From an uncultured Bacteroidota bacterium (lineage in GTDB: Bacteria > Bacteroidota > Bacteroidia > Chitinophagales > Chitinophagaceae), in contig CAILLK010000048.1 in assembly GCA_903835005.1 (NCBI GenBank), positions 1-64,000 of the forward strand: 64,000 nucleotides of DNA, read 5' to 3'. This document shows positions 54,781 to 64,000 of the stretch, one piece after another. Both the position numbers and the translations under genes were made by a program. The notes under the pieces are model-generated. The model was not told the DNA's origin and ran no database searches. It saw nothing but the letters and a program-made list of their open reading frames with translations. The first letter of the stretch is position 1; every line of letters starts with the position of its first letter.

Positions 54781-56646
54781 ATGAATAATAAACTCCCAAA
54801 AATTTCTGTTAATACGAAACTTTGTTTTTTGCTTGCATTGGCATCTTTGCTTGTATATGCCAATACTTTAAAAAATGATTACGCGATTGATGATTTTATA
54901 GTGATCAAAAACAACACGATTGTAACCCGGGGAATTGCGGGAATCCCCGAAATTTTCAGAACATCTTATTTCAAAGGAAACCTGGTTGCCTCTTTCGACT
55001 ATTACCGGCCATTATCGCTGGCCATGTTCGCTATTGAATATCAGATCTTTGGCCCTGTGCCTTTTGAAGGCCACTTAATCAATATCCTTTTATTTGCCGG
55101 TTGCATCATATTGCTGTTTCTTTTTCTGAAAGATTTACCAGGGGAGAACAAAAACTTTGTTGCATTCATTTGCTGTTTATTATTTGCACTTCACCCTGTT
55201 AATACTGAAGTAGTAGCCAACATAAAAAGCCGCGACCAGTTGCTGTGTTTTTTCTTTGCTTTTTTTTCGTTAAACCAGTTTATTAAATATGTACATTCCG
55301 GCAAAATTACCAGACTTATTGCAGGAATTTTCCTGTTTTTTCTTTCTCTGCTGTCAAAAGAAACATCGCTTACCTTCCTTGCGGTTTTTCCATTAATATT
55401 CTTTTTCTATATCAATGATAATAAGAAACGGAGTACCACCATAATAATATCTGCAATCATTGCAGCATCTGTTTATTTTACTATCCGCACTATCGTTCTT
55501 GGATCTGTAAACGGCGGAACCAACACTGGCTTTTCAATGCTCGATAACATACTTACGTCTGCACCCGGCCTACACGAAAGGCTGGCAACCGAAATACTTG
55601 TTTTAGGCCGTTATCTGCAGTTGCTTTTATTCCCCCATCCTTTGCTCAGCGATTATTCCTACCATACCATTTCTTTTGCCCGGTTCAATAATATCAAAGT
55701 AATTTTCTCACTGCTGGTTTATGTAGCGCTTATCATAACAGGAGCTTACAGATTATTAAAAAAGAACAAAGATCCCTATGCATTCGCTATAGTTTTTTAT
55801 CTTATTTCAATATCTGTTTTTTCAAACCTTTTTTTTCTTATTGCGGGTATTATGGCCGAGCGGTTTCTGTTTTTTGCTGCAATAGGTTTTTGCCTCATAA
55901 TAGCTCTTTCGATTGAAAAATTTACTGTTGCAAAATCCGAAAAAGAACCAAGGTTTAAAAAATATATAATATCAGTATTCGTCCTTTTGCCTGTAATCAT
56001 ATTTTATGCCTTTCTTACCATTAACAGGAACAGCCAGTGGTATGATAATTACACACTTTACAAAGCCGATGTAAAAGTTGCTCCTGACAACTGCAAGTTG
56101 CAATATAATCTCGGCACCAACCTGCTTATATCTGCCAATGCATTGGAGCAAAATGATACGATAAGAAAAAAACAGGTAGAGCTTGGTATCAATTATTTAA
56201 AGAAAGCAATAAGTATATATCCCGCCCTTGATCTCGCCTACTCCGAAATAGCAAACACTTATTTCCATGATGTAAATTACGATTCATCAGAAGTCTATTG
56301 TAAAAAGGCATTGTCTCTTAATCCCTCCGATCTGGTTGCAATGGAAAATCTTGCAGCCATATGTTTCAAATCCGGCAGATTTGAGCAGTCATTGGAATTA
56401 TGCAGACATACAGTGAATAAATATCCGGATTACGCACGCGCTTATAGAAATATGGGCAATTGCTACATGAGATTGAACAGTTTTGATTCCGCTGTTTATG
56501 CATATAAAGCATCCATGTCTGTCGAGCCTTCTGTTTCTGTTACATACGAACGACTGGCTGTAGCCTACAAACTGGCAGGAAATATGGATTCAGCTCAAAA
56601 GTACCTGCAGATAGCCCAAAACAATAACCCGGAGTTTAATTACTGA
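54781..56646 (+). CDS. TMTC-like membrane protein with C-terminal TPR repeats
   Basis: This 621-residue protein has about ten to twelve membrane helices over residues 15-410, including LVYANTLKNDYAIDDF, YRPLSLAMFAIEYQIFG and ALHPVNTEVVANIKSRDQLL. These match the PMT/TMTC (GT-C) fold; DD at the first periplasmic loop is the usual acidic pair. The C-terminal 180 residues contain four or five TPR units (AYSEIANTYFHDVNYDSSEV, AYRNMGNCYMRLNSFDSAV). In animals TMTCs O-mannosylate cadherins; a bacterial protein-glycosylation role is only inference. It is transcribed alone. Confidence 0.85.
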   Translation: MNNKLPKISVNTKLCFLLALASLLVYANTLKNDYAIDDFIVIKNNTIVTRGIAGIPEIFRTSYFKGNLVASFDYYRPLSLAMFAIEYQIFGPVPFEGHLINILLFAGCIILLFLFLKDLPGENKNFVAFICCLLFALHPVNTEVVANIKSRDQLLCFFFAFFSLNQFIKYVHSGKITRLIAGIFLFFLSLLSKETSLTFLAVFPLIFFFYINDNKKRSTTIIISAIIAASVYFTIRTIVLGSVNGGTNTGFSMLDNILTSAPGLHERLATEILVLGRYLQLLLFPHPLLSDYSYHTISFARFNNIKVIFSLLVYVALIITGAYRLLKKNKDPYAFAIVFYLISISVFSNLFFLIAGIMAERFLFFAAIGFCLIIALSIEKFTVAKSEKEPRFKKYIISVFVLLPVIIFYAFLTINRNSQWYDNYTLYKADVKVAPDNCKLQYNLGTNLLISANALEQNDTIRKKQVELGINYLKKAISIYPALDLAYSEIANTYFHDVNYDSSEVYCKKALSLNPSDLVAMENLAAICFKSGRFEQSLELCRHTVNKYPDYARAYRNMGNCYMRLNSFDSAVYAYKASMSVEPSVSVTYERLAVAYKLAGNMDSAQKYLQIAQNNNPEFNY

Positions 56647-56698
56647 GTAAGCAAAAGAATTCAGTGCCTTTCTGTTTGTTTTTGTTGTTAACAGTATG

Positions 56699-57805
56699 CT
56701 ACCTGGCAGGCACTACTGCAGGCGCTGAACTTTTCAGCCACTGCTCCATATACCCCGGATCGAGCTGATAATAGGCATATACGCTCTTATACTCAGCCAC
56801 CCCGTTATTAAACCAGAATATTGAAGGTACTCCCGGCCCTGCCATCTTCACAAAATCTACTGAATGGTGGGCAAAATAAAGATACGGTACATCCTCCGCA
56901 TGCGTTTCCTTAAAAAACTGATCTTTAAATGCTTCAGGGCCGTCAAGCACAATGAATATAGGCACATCCGGATGTTGCTGATGGATTACATGTAGCAGGT
57001 AAGCTGCTTTTTTGCAATGCGGGCAGGTAAGGCTCATAAACGCAACTATATGCTTGCCTGTCCTTAATTCAACTTGCGGTGCAGGATCATATTTATAAAG
57101 CAGGCTCAGATCTATCGGTTGATTATACGGTTCGGGGCTGGTACCGGTATAAATAAAATTGAACAAAAACGGTAATGAAAAAGCCACCAGTCCCAGCCCC
57201 ATGCAATAATATTCTTGGTGCTTATAAGGCTTAGCCGGGTAGATATACATCAGCAGTATGGTAATAGCAATCATAATTATATTTTTCCATATTGCAGCCA
57301 TCGGCTTCATCGATATTTTATCACCAAAGCATCCGCAATTACCGGTATTTCCCTGTTTCAGAATGACTATTAAAAGATAGATAATGAAAACCGACAGAAT
57401 AGCAATAACAGCCGGATAGGTAAACCGTCTTAAGTAGATATGAAATAACAGAAACAAACCCAGCAAAAGCTCCAGCCCTATAAAAACCCGGGCAATGATA
57501 CCTGTAGCCAGTATACTGTTGATACCCAGATCAAGAAATGACCATTGAAAACTATCGAAAGAATTATTTGATTGCTGGGTTTCTACAATAAGATTCTCAA
57601 AAAAAGCCCCTGTTGTTTTCCAGAAGCTATGCGGCATATTTTTTGTTACCTGCAGTGCAGTGGTAATTGGGTGAGGATTAAACTCAACACCTGATTTGGT
57701 ATATGCCGAATAAAAGAATGTGGCCGATAAGGCCAGCAATAATATTACACCCGATATACGCTTTATATAATAAACGGTATTTTTTTCCGGCAATGTGTTT
57801 TCCAT
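56699..57805 (-). CDS. MauE/DoxX-like membrane protein with C-terminal thioredoxin-like domain
   Basis: The first 220 residues of this 368-residue protein hold about six helices, with NCGCFGDK (156-163) supplying the paired cysteines typical of MauE/VKOR-like redox domains. A thioredoxin-like domain with TCPHC (260-264) follows, on the periplasmic side. The combination suggests membrane redox relay, moving electrons or forming disulfides in exported proteins. It resembles the BT_3928-type family in Bacteroidota. A perfect -7 element TAATTTTG lies at 57817-57824 on the minus strand, giving a very short leader. Confidence 0.85.
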   Translation of the reverse strand: MENTLPEKNTVYYIKRISGVILLLALSATFFYSAYTKSGVEFNPHPITTALQVTKNMPHSFWKTTGAFFENLIVETQQSNNSFDSFQWSFLDLGINSILATGIIARVFIGLELLLGLFLLFHIYLRRFTYPAVIAILSVFIIYLLIVILKQGNTGNCGCFGDKISMKPMAAIWKNIIMIAITILLMYIYPAKPYKHQEYYCMGLGLVAFSLPFLFNFIYTGTSPEPYNQPIDLSLLYKYDPAPQVELRTGKHIVAFMSLTCPHCKKAAYLLHVIHQQHPDVPIFIVLDGPEAFKDQFFKETHAEDVPYLYFAHHSVDFVKMAGPGVPSIFWFNNGVAEYKSVYAYYQLDPGYMEQWLKSSAPAVVPAR

Positions 57806-57982
57806 AAACTCTGAAACAAAATTACCGATAATTATCCGGTTAGCTGATGCAGGTAAATGTTGGTTTTATGCTAAAAATTTTAGAGCCAACCTTCAATTTA
57901 ATTGAATTCCTAACTCAATTATCTTATTACTGACCAAAGTTGTAAGAATGATTATAACTAAAGTATGCTAACCCTGCAGGCA

Positions 57983-58252
57983 TTAATAAAGTATGCAAGT
58001 CTCAGTAGCTGTTATAGCCGCATTATTTACATAAGGTGTATTACTGGCATTAAATGCCTCATTCTTACATTTCGATTGTGCATCCGTTTTGTCATTGGTA
58101 ATAGTATAGGTATTAATGACACTATCGGGCAAACCAGGGTAACCACCATACTTAATTACACATTGGCAGGTATAATTTTTCACACAGGAAGTCATGCTTA
58201 ATGAACCTGCCAACAACATTGCCAGAAATATAAATGGTCTGCGGAATCTCAT
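57983..58252 (-). CDS. Small Cys-rich lipoprotein
   Basis: The protein has about 89 residues from ATG 58250-58252 (MRFRRPFIFLAML); an ATG two codons earlier also exists. Lipobox SMTSC, then VKNYTCQCVIKY and later cysteines (SKCKNE, ETCILY) suggest disulfides outside the membrane. No family is recognised. A promoter-like TTTG-N19-TAACTTCA lies on the minus strand with CAAA at 58301-58304 and TGAAGTTA at 58274-58281. Confidence 0.65.
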   Translation of the reverse strand: MRFRRPFIFLAMLLAGSLSMTSCVKNYTCQCVIKYGGYPGLPDSVINTYTITNDKTDAQSKCKNEAFNASNTPYVNNAAITATETCILY

Positions 58253-58273
58253 GTACACGTATTAATTTGAGCA

Positions 58274-58304
58274 TGAAGTTAGTCAACCGATGTTATAATT
58301 CAAA
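58274..58304 (-). promoter_or_regulatory. Candidate promoter of the small lipoprotein gene
   Basis: On the minus strand TTTG (58301-58304) is followed after exactly 19 bases by TAACTTCA (58274-58281). The -33 element and spacing are ideal; the -7 element matches 4 of the 6 fixed bases. Confidence 0.45.
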
Positions 58305-58410
58305 ATCCGGTGGTTATTTTCATTTATCAGTGATAAATTAAAAAACAATCACTTATAGAGTATGCCTCATTATACCTGAAATATTACGTTAATTCAATGT
58401 CTGAATCCAG

Positions 58411-60369
58411 CTACTTTTTAGCCAGTACAATACTTACTTTATTAAAGTCGGCAGATGCATTGATCACCTTTCTGAAAGGCTCATAGTCGGCAACGGCGAA
58501 ATGCAACTGGCTGTAAAACTCTGTAATATTTACTATTAACTGATTACCCTCCAGCTTATAATCGCTTGTAAATCCGGTAGTAACAGTGCCGCTCTCCTCC
58601 TTTATTTCTGTTTTCATTTTAATAACCTCCGGGTTCACAACGGTATACCCATCCGGTATTGCAATGGTAAGTGTCCGGTTCAGGGAATGCGAATAAGGCA
58701 TATCAACAGGCAGTTTCCGCTCGCTCTTCTGGTATAATTCCGATTGTCGTCCTATAAGGTCGCCTAACCTGAAAATATATTTTGGACCTGCCTTTTCCAC
58801 CAGCTGCGAGGCTTTAATAGTAGCGCTAAATTCAAGTGGCTTGGCAGTATAGTAATTCTCAAATGCCTCGCCTGCAATGCCATATTTAACCATATTTTCA
58901 GGCTTTACTGCCAGGCTTATCAGGTTGCTTACCAGATCCTTCAGTTTATCTTTTGGCATCAGCAGCGCCAATTCCCTCAAACCCATGGCGCAATACCCGG
59001 TATAAGAATAGGTTACATCAGCAGTTGGCTCCATATCCTGGTCGAAAGTAACAGCAGCCCGCACATCACTCCTGCTCTCGGTTACCGGGCGGGGAGAAAT
59101 GGTTCTGATGTCGGAAATAGCATTTGTGATATCACCTATCGTAGTCATTTTGCAAAACACACCCTTATTTCCCAATACATTCAGAGAGGTGAACGGGTAT
59201 CTGAAATATATTTCGGTTGGTGAAAGAAATTTTTTCGTGCCAGGGAAATAAAACAAATATTCATCCAGTTCAGTCCAGTTTTCAAACCCTGCATCAAACA
59301 GGATATCATTGTGGTTGGTGGTCATCCCGAATTCATTTTTTACCCCTGCAGCCGTAAAGCATGAGGCAAACAACCTGACCATACCATTTTCGCTGGTGGC
59401 CTTATTGGCAATAACGTAATCCATCCGGCCTGCTTTCTCAGGATCAATGTCTTTATTGATGGTAATACCCGATTTAATTGCACTCTCTATTTTCTGTATT
59501 TTTTCCTCCTCACTTTCTCCTTCCCTTATACCAATGGAGTTAACATAATTTTCAACAGCCTTTTGTTCCTTATCCGAAATTTTATAGGTGTTGGCATATA
59601 GTTTTTCCACCAGTTCCTGCCAGGTAAAGGTCCTTACCTGGGCATTCTTTTCAGGCAGGTAGCTCAGCTTGTATTCAGCTTTCATCCTGCTTGCATCTTC
59701 AAAACTGTATTCTTCCTTTTCCAGGGCAGTGATGCTACCCTTTTTTGCAAAAATGTGACGGGTATTATCTATCAGGGTATCGCTTACGGTCGGGAAGCCA
59801 TTGTACCCTTTTTCTTCAAATTTCAATCTCGACGGCGCTGTCAGCTCAAATGTTGCTTCCACCACCGGGATCAGGTATTGGAAAGTTTCCTTACCAAAAA
59901 AAACCGGCTGTTTTTTATAAGTAACCTGTAGCTCTACTTCCGCATTTTTCTCAACTCCTTCCATCGCAAAAACTATCTCAGTTCCGCCATTCTCTCCCTT
60001 CATTTCCTTCATTTTGTCCTGGGCTATTTCCTTTACGGTACCATCAGGTAGTATGGTCCGGGCTTTAATTGTCTGCGTAGATTCTCCAGGGTAAAGCGGC
60101 ACTGTCATTTTATTGAAATTCTCCACACCTTTTTCATCCAGCACTTTAATGATCCTGTGACTTGTACGGTACATCCACAACTGATTATCATCCCCATCCT
60201 CATATTTAATCAGGTTATTTAATTCAATGATCACAGCCGATTCTTTGGCAAACTCTGCAGGTAGCTGATGGATAACCGGTTTTTCCTGCCAGCCGTGGCT
60301 TTGTTCCTGTGCATGCAATGGTAAATAAAGGCAAATGAGTCCGGCTATTATTAAGGTTGTATTTCTCAT
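58411..60369 (-). CDS. DUF3857 protein with degenerate transglutaminase domain
   Basis: This 652-residue protein has a signal peptide (1-20, ending LHAQ). The N-terminal DUF3857-type beta domain includes GEST..IKARTILPDGTVKEI and PVVEATFELTAPSRLKFEEK. The following region aligns with the transglutaminase-like core of its upstream neighbour but lacks its active site: where the neighbour has FGDCKDMAS this one has ATSENGMVR, and the His position is Trp (FENWTEL). It is thus probably non-enzymatic, perhaps binding the same ligand. It lies 8 bases after the active paralogue gene. Confidence 0.85.
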   Translation of the reverse strand: MRNTTLIIAGLICLYLPLHAQEQSHGWQEKPVIHQLPAEFAKESAVIIELNNLIKYEDGDDNQLWMYRTSHRIIKVLDEKGVENFNKMTVPLYPGESTQTIKARTILPDGTVKEIAQDKMKEMKGENGGTEIVFAMEGVEKNAEVELQVTYKKQPVFFGKETFQYLIPVVEATFELTAPSRLKFEEKGYNGFPTVSDTLIDNTRHIFAKKGSITALEKEEYSFEDASRMKAEYKLSYLPEKNAQVRTFTWQELVEKLYANTYKISDKEQKAVENYVNSIGIREGESEEEKIQKIESAIKSGITINKDIDPEKAGRMDYVIANKATSENGMVRLFASCFTAAGVKNEFGMTTNHNDILFDAGFENWTELDEYLFYFPGTKKFLSPTEIYFRYPFTSLNVLGNKGVFCKMTTIGDITNAISDIRTISPRPVTESRSDVRAAVTFDQDMEPTADVTYSYTGYCAMGLRELALLMPKDKLKDLVSNLISLAVKPENMVKYGIAGEAFENYYTAKPLEFSATIKASQLVEKAGPKYIFRLGDLIGRQSELYQKSERKLPVDMPYSHSLNRTLTIAIPDGYTVVNPEVIKMKTEIKEESGTVTTGFTSDYKLEGNQLIVNITEFYSQLHFAVADYEPFRKVINASADFNKVSIVLAKK

Positions 60370-60377
60370 AATCAGTA

Positions 60378-62333
60378 TCAGTCAGAGGTTAACACTACTG
60401 TTTCTTTATATTGCTTTCTGAGGTTATCAATAATTTTATTGAAAGCCACAAAGTCTTGCACAGGCACAGTAAGCGATTCTGTGGTAAAGTTCTTCAATAA
60501 TACCACATACCGACCGTCTGTTGAATATTTCAGATTGAAATTCCAAACGCCATCCAGCTTTCCCGATGCTTCAGGTGGCAGATAGGATACATGGTACCCC
60601 TGCGGTATTTCCATTTTTACTACTTCGCGGCCTATGTCCATAAATTTAAAATAGTAGGGCACACCTCTGGCTTCCGTATCAATATGATTGTATTCAAACG
60701 CCCGCGACAAATTCATATTCACATAGTACTCTTTACCTGCCTGCCCTACATAATCATCAATTGCAAAATCGCCAGATAGCCGGCAATCCCTGTAGCCTGT
60801 GTCTGATTGGGTAAACTGGTAATTGCTGCCTGAAAACTTATTGGAACCCCTTGAAATGTAATCTTTAGACAGCGTCTCCCTATCCTTATTATGGTTGTAC
60901 ATCATACGGATCTGCATGTCCCAGGATGGATAACCTTTGTAATTGATCACAATATTCCCGGTCAAGCGGTTTCCGTTTAACTTAATGTAAGTGCTGTCTG
61001 ATGTAGTATTTTTTGCAGCAGGTGTTTCCGGTATTCTGATTATTTTAAAGTTCTTTTCATCTAGGGCTATCAATGCCTCTTTGCCCTGCACTGCCGGCGA
61101 AACTTCGCCAAATGGAAGCATAGGATGGGTCCCATCCAGAAACAGCCACTCTCCACCAATATTTATAGTGCTGATCATGTGGTTATCCACACCCGGCACC
61201 GGCGTTTCTTCATAAGTATAGGGTCTTGACCGGGTCCCTATCCAGGTAAAATAAGCTTTGATCCCTGCTATACGGCACATGGCAGTTATTATACTGGCCA
61301 TATCCTTACAATCGCCAAATTTCCGCTTGCAGATATCTGCTGCCTGCCTGGGGATAAAGCCCTCAAGACTGTCTTCAAATGCTACGTAGTAAATGTTTTT
61401 CTGTACCCATTTATAAATCAGCGCGGCTTTCTCCCGTTCGGTCCGGGCACCGGCTGTTATGCCTGCAACTGTATTTTTCAATTCCGTATCTTCCCCGACA
61501 TTTATGCTACGGATATACTCATAATAATAGGCATAGAGATGTGCCGGGTCGCTCAGTAAATCTACTTTTTCTTTGCCTGGCAGGCTATAAGAAGTTATGT
61601 AGGGAACTATATGAAGGGCATACCATAAGTGCGATGGTGCATCACTAAAATCTTTCAGGGTATTTATGTTTGCTGCTGTAAAACTATAGGTAATGCTATG
61701 CTTGCCTTCCTCCCGCTTCTGAATAATTCGGTCGGCTCCGTTGCCTCTGATCACAAATTTCAGGTTCACATATTTTGGCGCAGTTACCTCATAGGTTTCT
61801 TCAACGACCGGCAACGAACGCTCAAAGAAGAACGAGGGCAACATATGCAGGTCAGAATGTTCCTGTGAATAATTTATTTTCACCAGCGATCTCGCTGTAA
61901 GCCCGTCAAAGACAACTTCTGTCTGTTTCAGGTCGTCATAAAATACATTATCCTGATCCGAATTAATAGTACTTGATGTATACTTATTCAGTTTCCTGTA
62001 GCCGTTATTTTCATAAACGGATGCTCCTGCATCATAATCAACGAGTTTATTAAAGGAACTGTAGAATATAAATTCTTTATTGAAGACGCCCGGCGACAAC
62101 TCCCCGATGAGCATTTTCTCTCTCGAAATGCTACTGTGAGCCACAAGGTTGCCCTTGTCATTGTCAATTACCAGCTGTTCCTTCACCGATGTAAATACTG
62201 CTTGCTCATTGCTGTACTTTTTATAGATCTGGTCATAATCCTGACCCAATGCGGCAGAATAACCTGTTATCACATACAGGTATATGAGGCAACGTAAAGC
62301 ATTCCGGTAAGCTCTTTCTGGTGAGTAGCCCAT
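60378..62333 (-). CDS. DUF3857 / transglutaminase-like secreted protein
   Basis: This 651-residue protein has an N-terminal hydrophobic stretch ending YSAALGQD (signal peptide or anchor), then a DUF3857-type domain (about 40-260). A transglutaminase-like core has C342 (GDCKDMAS), H385 (VDNHMIS) and D400 (FLDGTHP) in proper order. A C-terminal beta domain follows. Bacterial members act as periplasmic peptidases or cross-linking enzymes; the substrate is unknown. Its start codon overlaps the stop of the MORN gene (TAATG), and the degenerate paralogue follows after 8 bases. Confidence 0.9.
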   Translation of the reverse strand: MGYSPERAYRNALRCLIYLYVITGYSAALGQDYDQIYKKYSNEQAVFTSVKEQLVIDNDKGNLVAHSSISREKMLIGELSPGVFNKEFIFYSSFNKLVDYDAGASVYENNGYRKLNKYTSSTINSDQDNVFYDDLKQTEVVFDGLTARSLVKINYSQEHSDLHMLPSFFFERSLPVVEETYEVTAPKYVNLKFVIRGNGADRIIQKREEGKHSITYSFTAANINTLKDFSDAPSHLWYALHIVPYITSYSLPGKEKVDLLSDPAHLYAYYYEYIRSINVGEDTELKNTVAGITAGARTEREKAALIYKWVQKNIYYVAFEDSLEGFIPRQAADICKRKFGDCKDMASIITAMCRIAGIKAYFTWIGTRSRPYTYEETPVPGVDNHMISTINIGGEWLFLDGTHPMLPFGEVSPAVQGKEALIALDEKNFKIIRIPETPAAKNTTSDSTYIKLNGNRLTGNIVINYKGYPSWDMQIRMMYNHNKDRETLSKDYISRGSNKFSGSNYQFTQSDTGYRDCRLSGDFAIDDYVGQAGKEYYVNMNLSRAFEYNHIDTEARGVPYYFKFMDIGREVVKMEIPQGYHVSYLPPEASGKLDGVWNFNLKYSTDGRYVVLLKNFTTESLTVPVQDFVAFNKIIDNLRKQYKETVVLTSD

Positions 62334-64000
62334 TATTTTGAAATGGAAGTTAGTAATCCATAATGATAATTGTAAGTAGTGGTATTATTACCTGCCGGAT
62401 CAACGATTACTACCGGTCCGTGCTTATGACCACAAAAATAATTTGCGTCTATAACCAGTTTCCCGTCTTTGTCGTAAGTCCGTTCATGGCCATTGGCTTC
62501 ATCGTCAATATAATTAACCTCATAAACCAGCTTACCATCCGGATTATATCTTTTAAAAGGGCCATGGAGATCAAAATATTTGTAATTGCGCTCTTCGGCA
62601 ATCTGTCCGCTGGAATAATACACTTTAAGCGGACCTTCCACCATATTCTGATTAAATAGTGCTTCTCCTGATACTTTGCCGTTGCTGTAATAAGCTACCA
62701 TTTTACCGCTTCCATTCTTCAATTTTATCACCGGCAGCATTTTGCCATCTTTACCTTCATAAGTGTAGCCGTTCAGGTTATCATCCTCATAAATCAGTTT
62801 AAATGCCACCCTGTCATTTTCGCCATAATAATTCTGCTCACCTGTTTTATTCCCGTCAACGTAATTATACTGGATATGTCTTACCCCGCTGGTATAGAGG
62901 TTTACCTTACCCTCCATATCACCCAGGCCGTTATATTCTTCCTCTCTTACCAGGCTACCGGCTTCATCAAAGTATTCCCACTTACCTGTTTTCTGACCAT
63001 TCGAGTACATACCCTTTGAACTGATTCTGCCATCCGGAAAATAACTTGTACTTAAGCTGTCCAGGTTTCCTGTCCTGAAAAACTCTCGCTTGCTCAGATT
63101 TCCATTTACATAGGTCCATGTTGTCGGCCCGTCATAAGTCCCATTTTTAATGGTAAACCGGGCATCCGCCAGCTTTGGCTGCGACTTAAAATGGGTAAAT
63201 GCAAATTCCCCGTTATGGGTGCCGAAATAATTACTGTCAGTAAGGTTGCCGGCAGTATCATAACATACATACCCAACCGGCATCCCGAATTCATACAAAA
63301 ACTTGTCCTCCAATTCGCCATTTACATTGTAATAAACATAGTTGCCGTTTAATTCATCATTTAGGTAATTAATTTCATTTTTCAATTTACCGTTTACCTG
63401 GTAATACTTCCAGAGACCCTGCTTTTTTCCTTCTTTATACCACCCCTCGGTATTCACCATTCCGTTGTAATAATAATTCTTATAGTAGCCATCTTTTTTA
63501 TCTTTCGAATAGCTTTGCTCAGTTCTTAATTTGCCATCTTTAAAATACATTTTATTATCTCCTTCCTCATCACCTTCTGTATAATTTCCCACCTCACTCC
63601 TGCCACCTGTGTAATAATAAAACGTAAGCTGGCCGTTTCTGTTGCCTTTTTCACTGATTTTCATATCCACCGATTTATTACCCCTGTCATTATAGATCGG
63701 GTAATCATAAATCCCGCTTTTATCCTCCTTTTCATAAAGCACATGCTTATCTTCATCGAGAAACCGGAGTTTTACAGGTACATTCTTCTTCAGTTTAAAA
63801 TAAGCGAAAACCGCTCCGCTGTCGTTATACCTTGTTAATTCATCTTTTGCGCCGTCATCATAAGTGCCTTTTTCCTCCAGCCTGCCTGCTATGGTATATA
63901 TTTCATAAGGACCCGATTTCTTACCGGAGGCAAAGGTTCCCTTCTCCTTAAGTTTACCGTTTGAATAGTAATCCTCATATTCGCCATCTTCTTTACCCTT
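62333..64000 (-). CDS. MORN-repeat-variant protein (5' end outside the window)
   Basis: The reading frame is open from the right edge of the window to the stop at 62333-62335, 555 codons visible, so the start is missing. It is built from about twenty repeats of roughly 23 residues of the form YYSNGKLKxxGxYxxGxKxG (for example YSNGKLKEKGTFASGKKSG, YFPDGRISSKGMYSNGQKTG). These are the MORN-variant units of the YwqK-like family, expected to form an extended beta structure. The protein is probably exported with its neighbours, but the signal peptide is not in view. A GTG at 63742 is merely internal. Translationally coupled to the transglutaminase-like gene. Confidence 0.88.
   Translation of the reverse strand, partial: KGKEDGEYEDYYSNGKLKEKGTFASGKKSGPYEIYTIAGRLEEKGTYDDGAKDELTRYNDSGAVFAYFKLKKNVPVKLRFLDEDKHVLYEKEDKSGIYDYPIYNDRGNKSVDMKISEKGNRNGQLTFYYYTGGRSEVGNYTEGDEEGDNKMYFKDGKLRTEQSYSKDKKDGYYKNYYYNGMVNTEGWYKEGKKQGLWKYYQVNGKLKNEINYLNDELNGNYVYYNVNGELEDKFLYEFGMPVGYVCYDTAGNLTDSNYFGTHNGEFAFTHFKSQPKLADARFTIKNGTYDGPTTWTYVNGNLSKREFFRTGNLDSLSTSYFPDGRISSKGMYSNGQKTGKWEYFDEAGSLVREEEYNGLGDMEGKVNLYTSGVRHIQYNYVDGNKTGEQNYYGENDRVAFKLIYEDDNLNGYTYEGKDGKMLPVIKLKNGSGKMVAYYSNGKVSGEALFNQNMVEGPLKVYYSSGQIAEERNYKYFDLHGPFKRYNPDGKLVYEVNYIDDEANGHERTYDKDGKLVIDANYFCGHKHGPVVIVDPAGNNTTTYNYHYGLLTSISK

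Noticed and set aside
62333-63742. MORN gene starting at the GTG at 63742
   Set aside because: The same frame continues open with more MORN units to the window edge, so the real start is outside.

Overview
The window looks like chromosomal DNA from a Bacteroidota bacterium, probably in or near the Chitinophagaceae. Several secreted proteins end in type IX secretion (T9SS) type A tails, and one ends in a gliding-motility (type B) C-terminal domain. The clearest promoter, in front of tRNA-Phe, is TTTG-N19-TATTTTTG, the form used by the Bacteroidota primary sigma factor. Many genes have short leaders and no obvious Shine-Dalgarno sequence. The organism call is inference from these traits, not from a marker gene.

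Bases 1-6350 are a visibly A+T-rich accessory island. After about 870 non-coding bases rich in short repeats come six tightly packed minus-strand genes. In transcription order they are a coiled-coil lipoprotein, a MazG-like nucleotide pyrophosphohydrolase, a thymidylate-synthase-superfamily protein, a uracil-DNA glycosylase fused to a Panacea/SocA-like domain, a putative AbiC-type membrane abortive-infection protein and a SIR2-like (DUF4917-type) protein. Three consecutive genes act on nucleotides or uracil in DNA and the last two resemble known defence effectors. This is the best candidate here for an undescribed anti-phage system.

Bases 6350-16400 are ordinary chromosome: an S41 peptidase, an HsdR-N-like nuclease-fold protein, a TfoX-N-like protein, a PLP trans-sulfuration enzyme, an ACMSD-type amidohydrolase, FabD, a YrdC/Sua5-family protein, a GT2 glycosyltransferase and tRNA-Phe. 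Degenerate AATTTGGC-type tandem repeats fill the gap before the tRNA.

Bases 16400-33300 hold large secreted proteins. One has 1910 residues, with NHL repeats, fourteen Ig-like (Big_2-type) units of about 77 residues and a T9SS tail. A second has a T9SS tail, and a third is a glycine-rich type B protein. Between them is a four-gene unit: a lipoprotein, a polytopic membrane protein whose gene contains a perfect 40-bp palindrome, a NarL-family histidine kinase and its response regulator.

Bases 33300-45600 carry a lipoprotein, a flavin reductase-like protein, a PfkB sugar kinase, DNA polymerase IV and a fatty acid desaturase. They also carry two tandem paralogous NHL/T9SS proteins with nearly identical tails.

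Bases 45600-64000 begin with a periplasmic-propeller sensor kinase and a LytTR regulator. A lipoprotein and a T9SS subtilase follow. Next come an O-antigen ligase-like protein coupled to a GT4 glycosyltransferase, a TMTC-like membrane TPR protein and a MauE/thioredoxin fusion. The window ends with a translationally packed trio: a MORN-repeat protein (cut by the window edge), an intact DUF3857-transglutaminase protein and a paralogue that has lost the catalytic residues.
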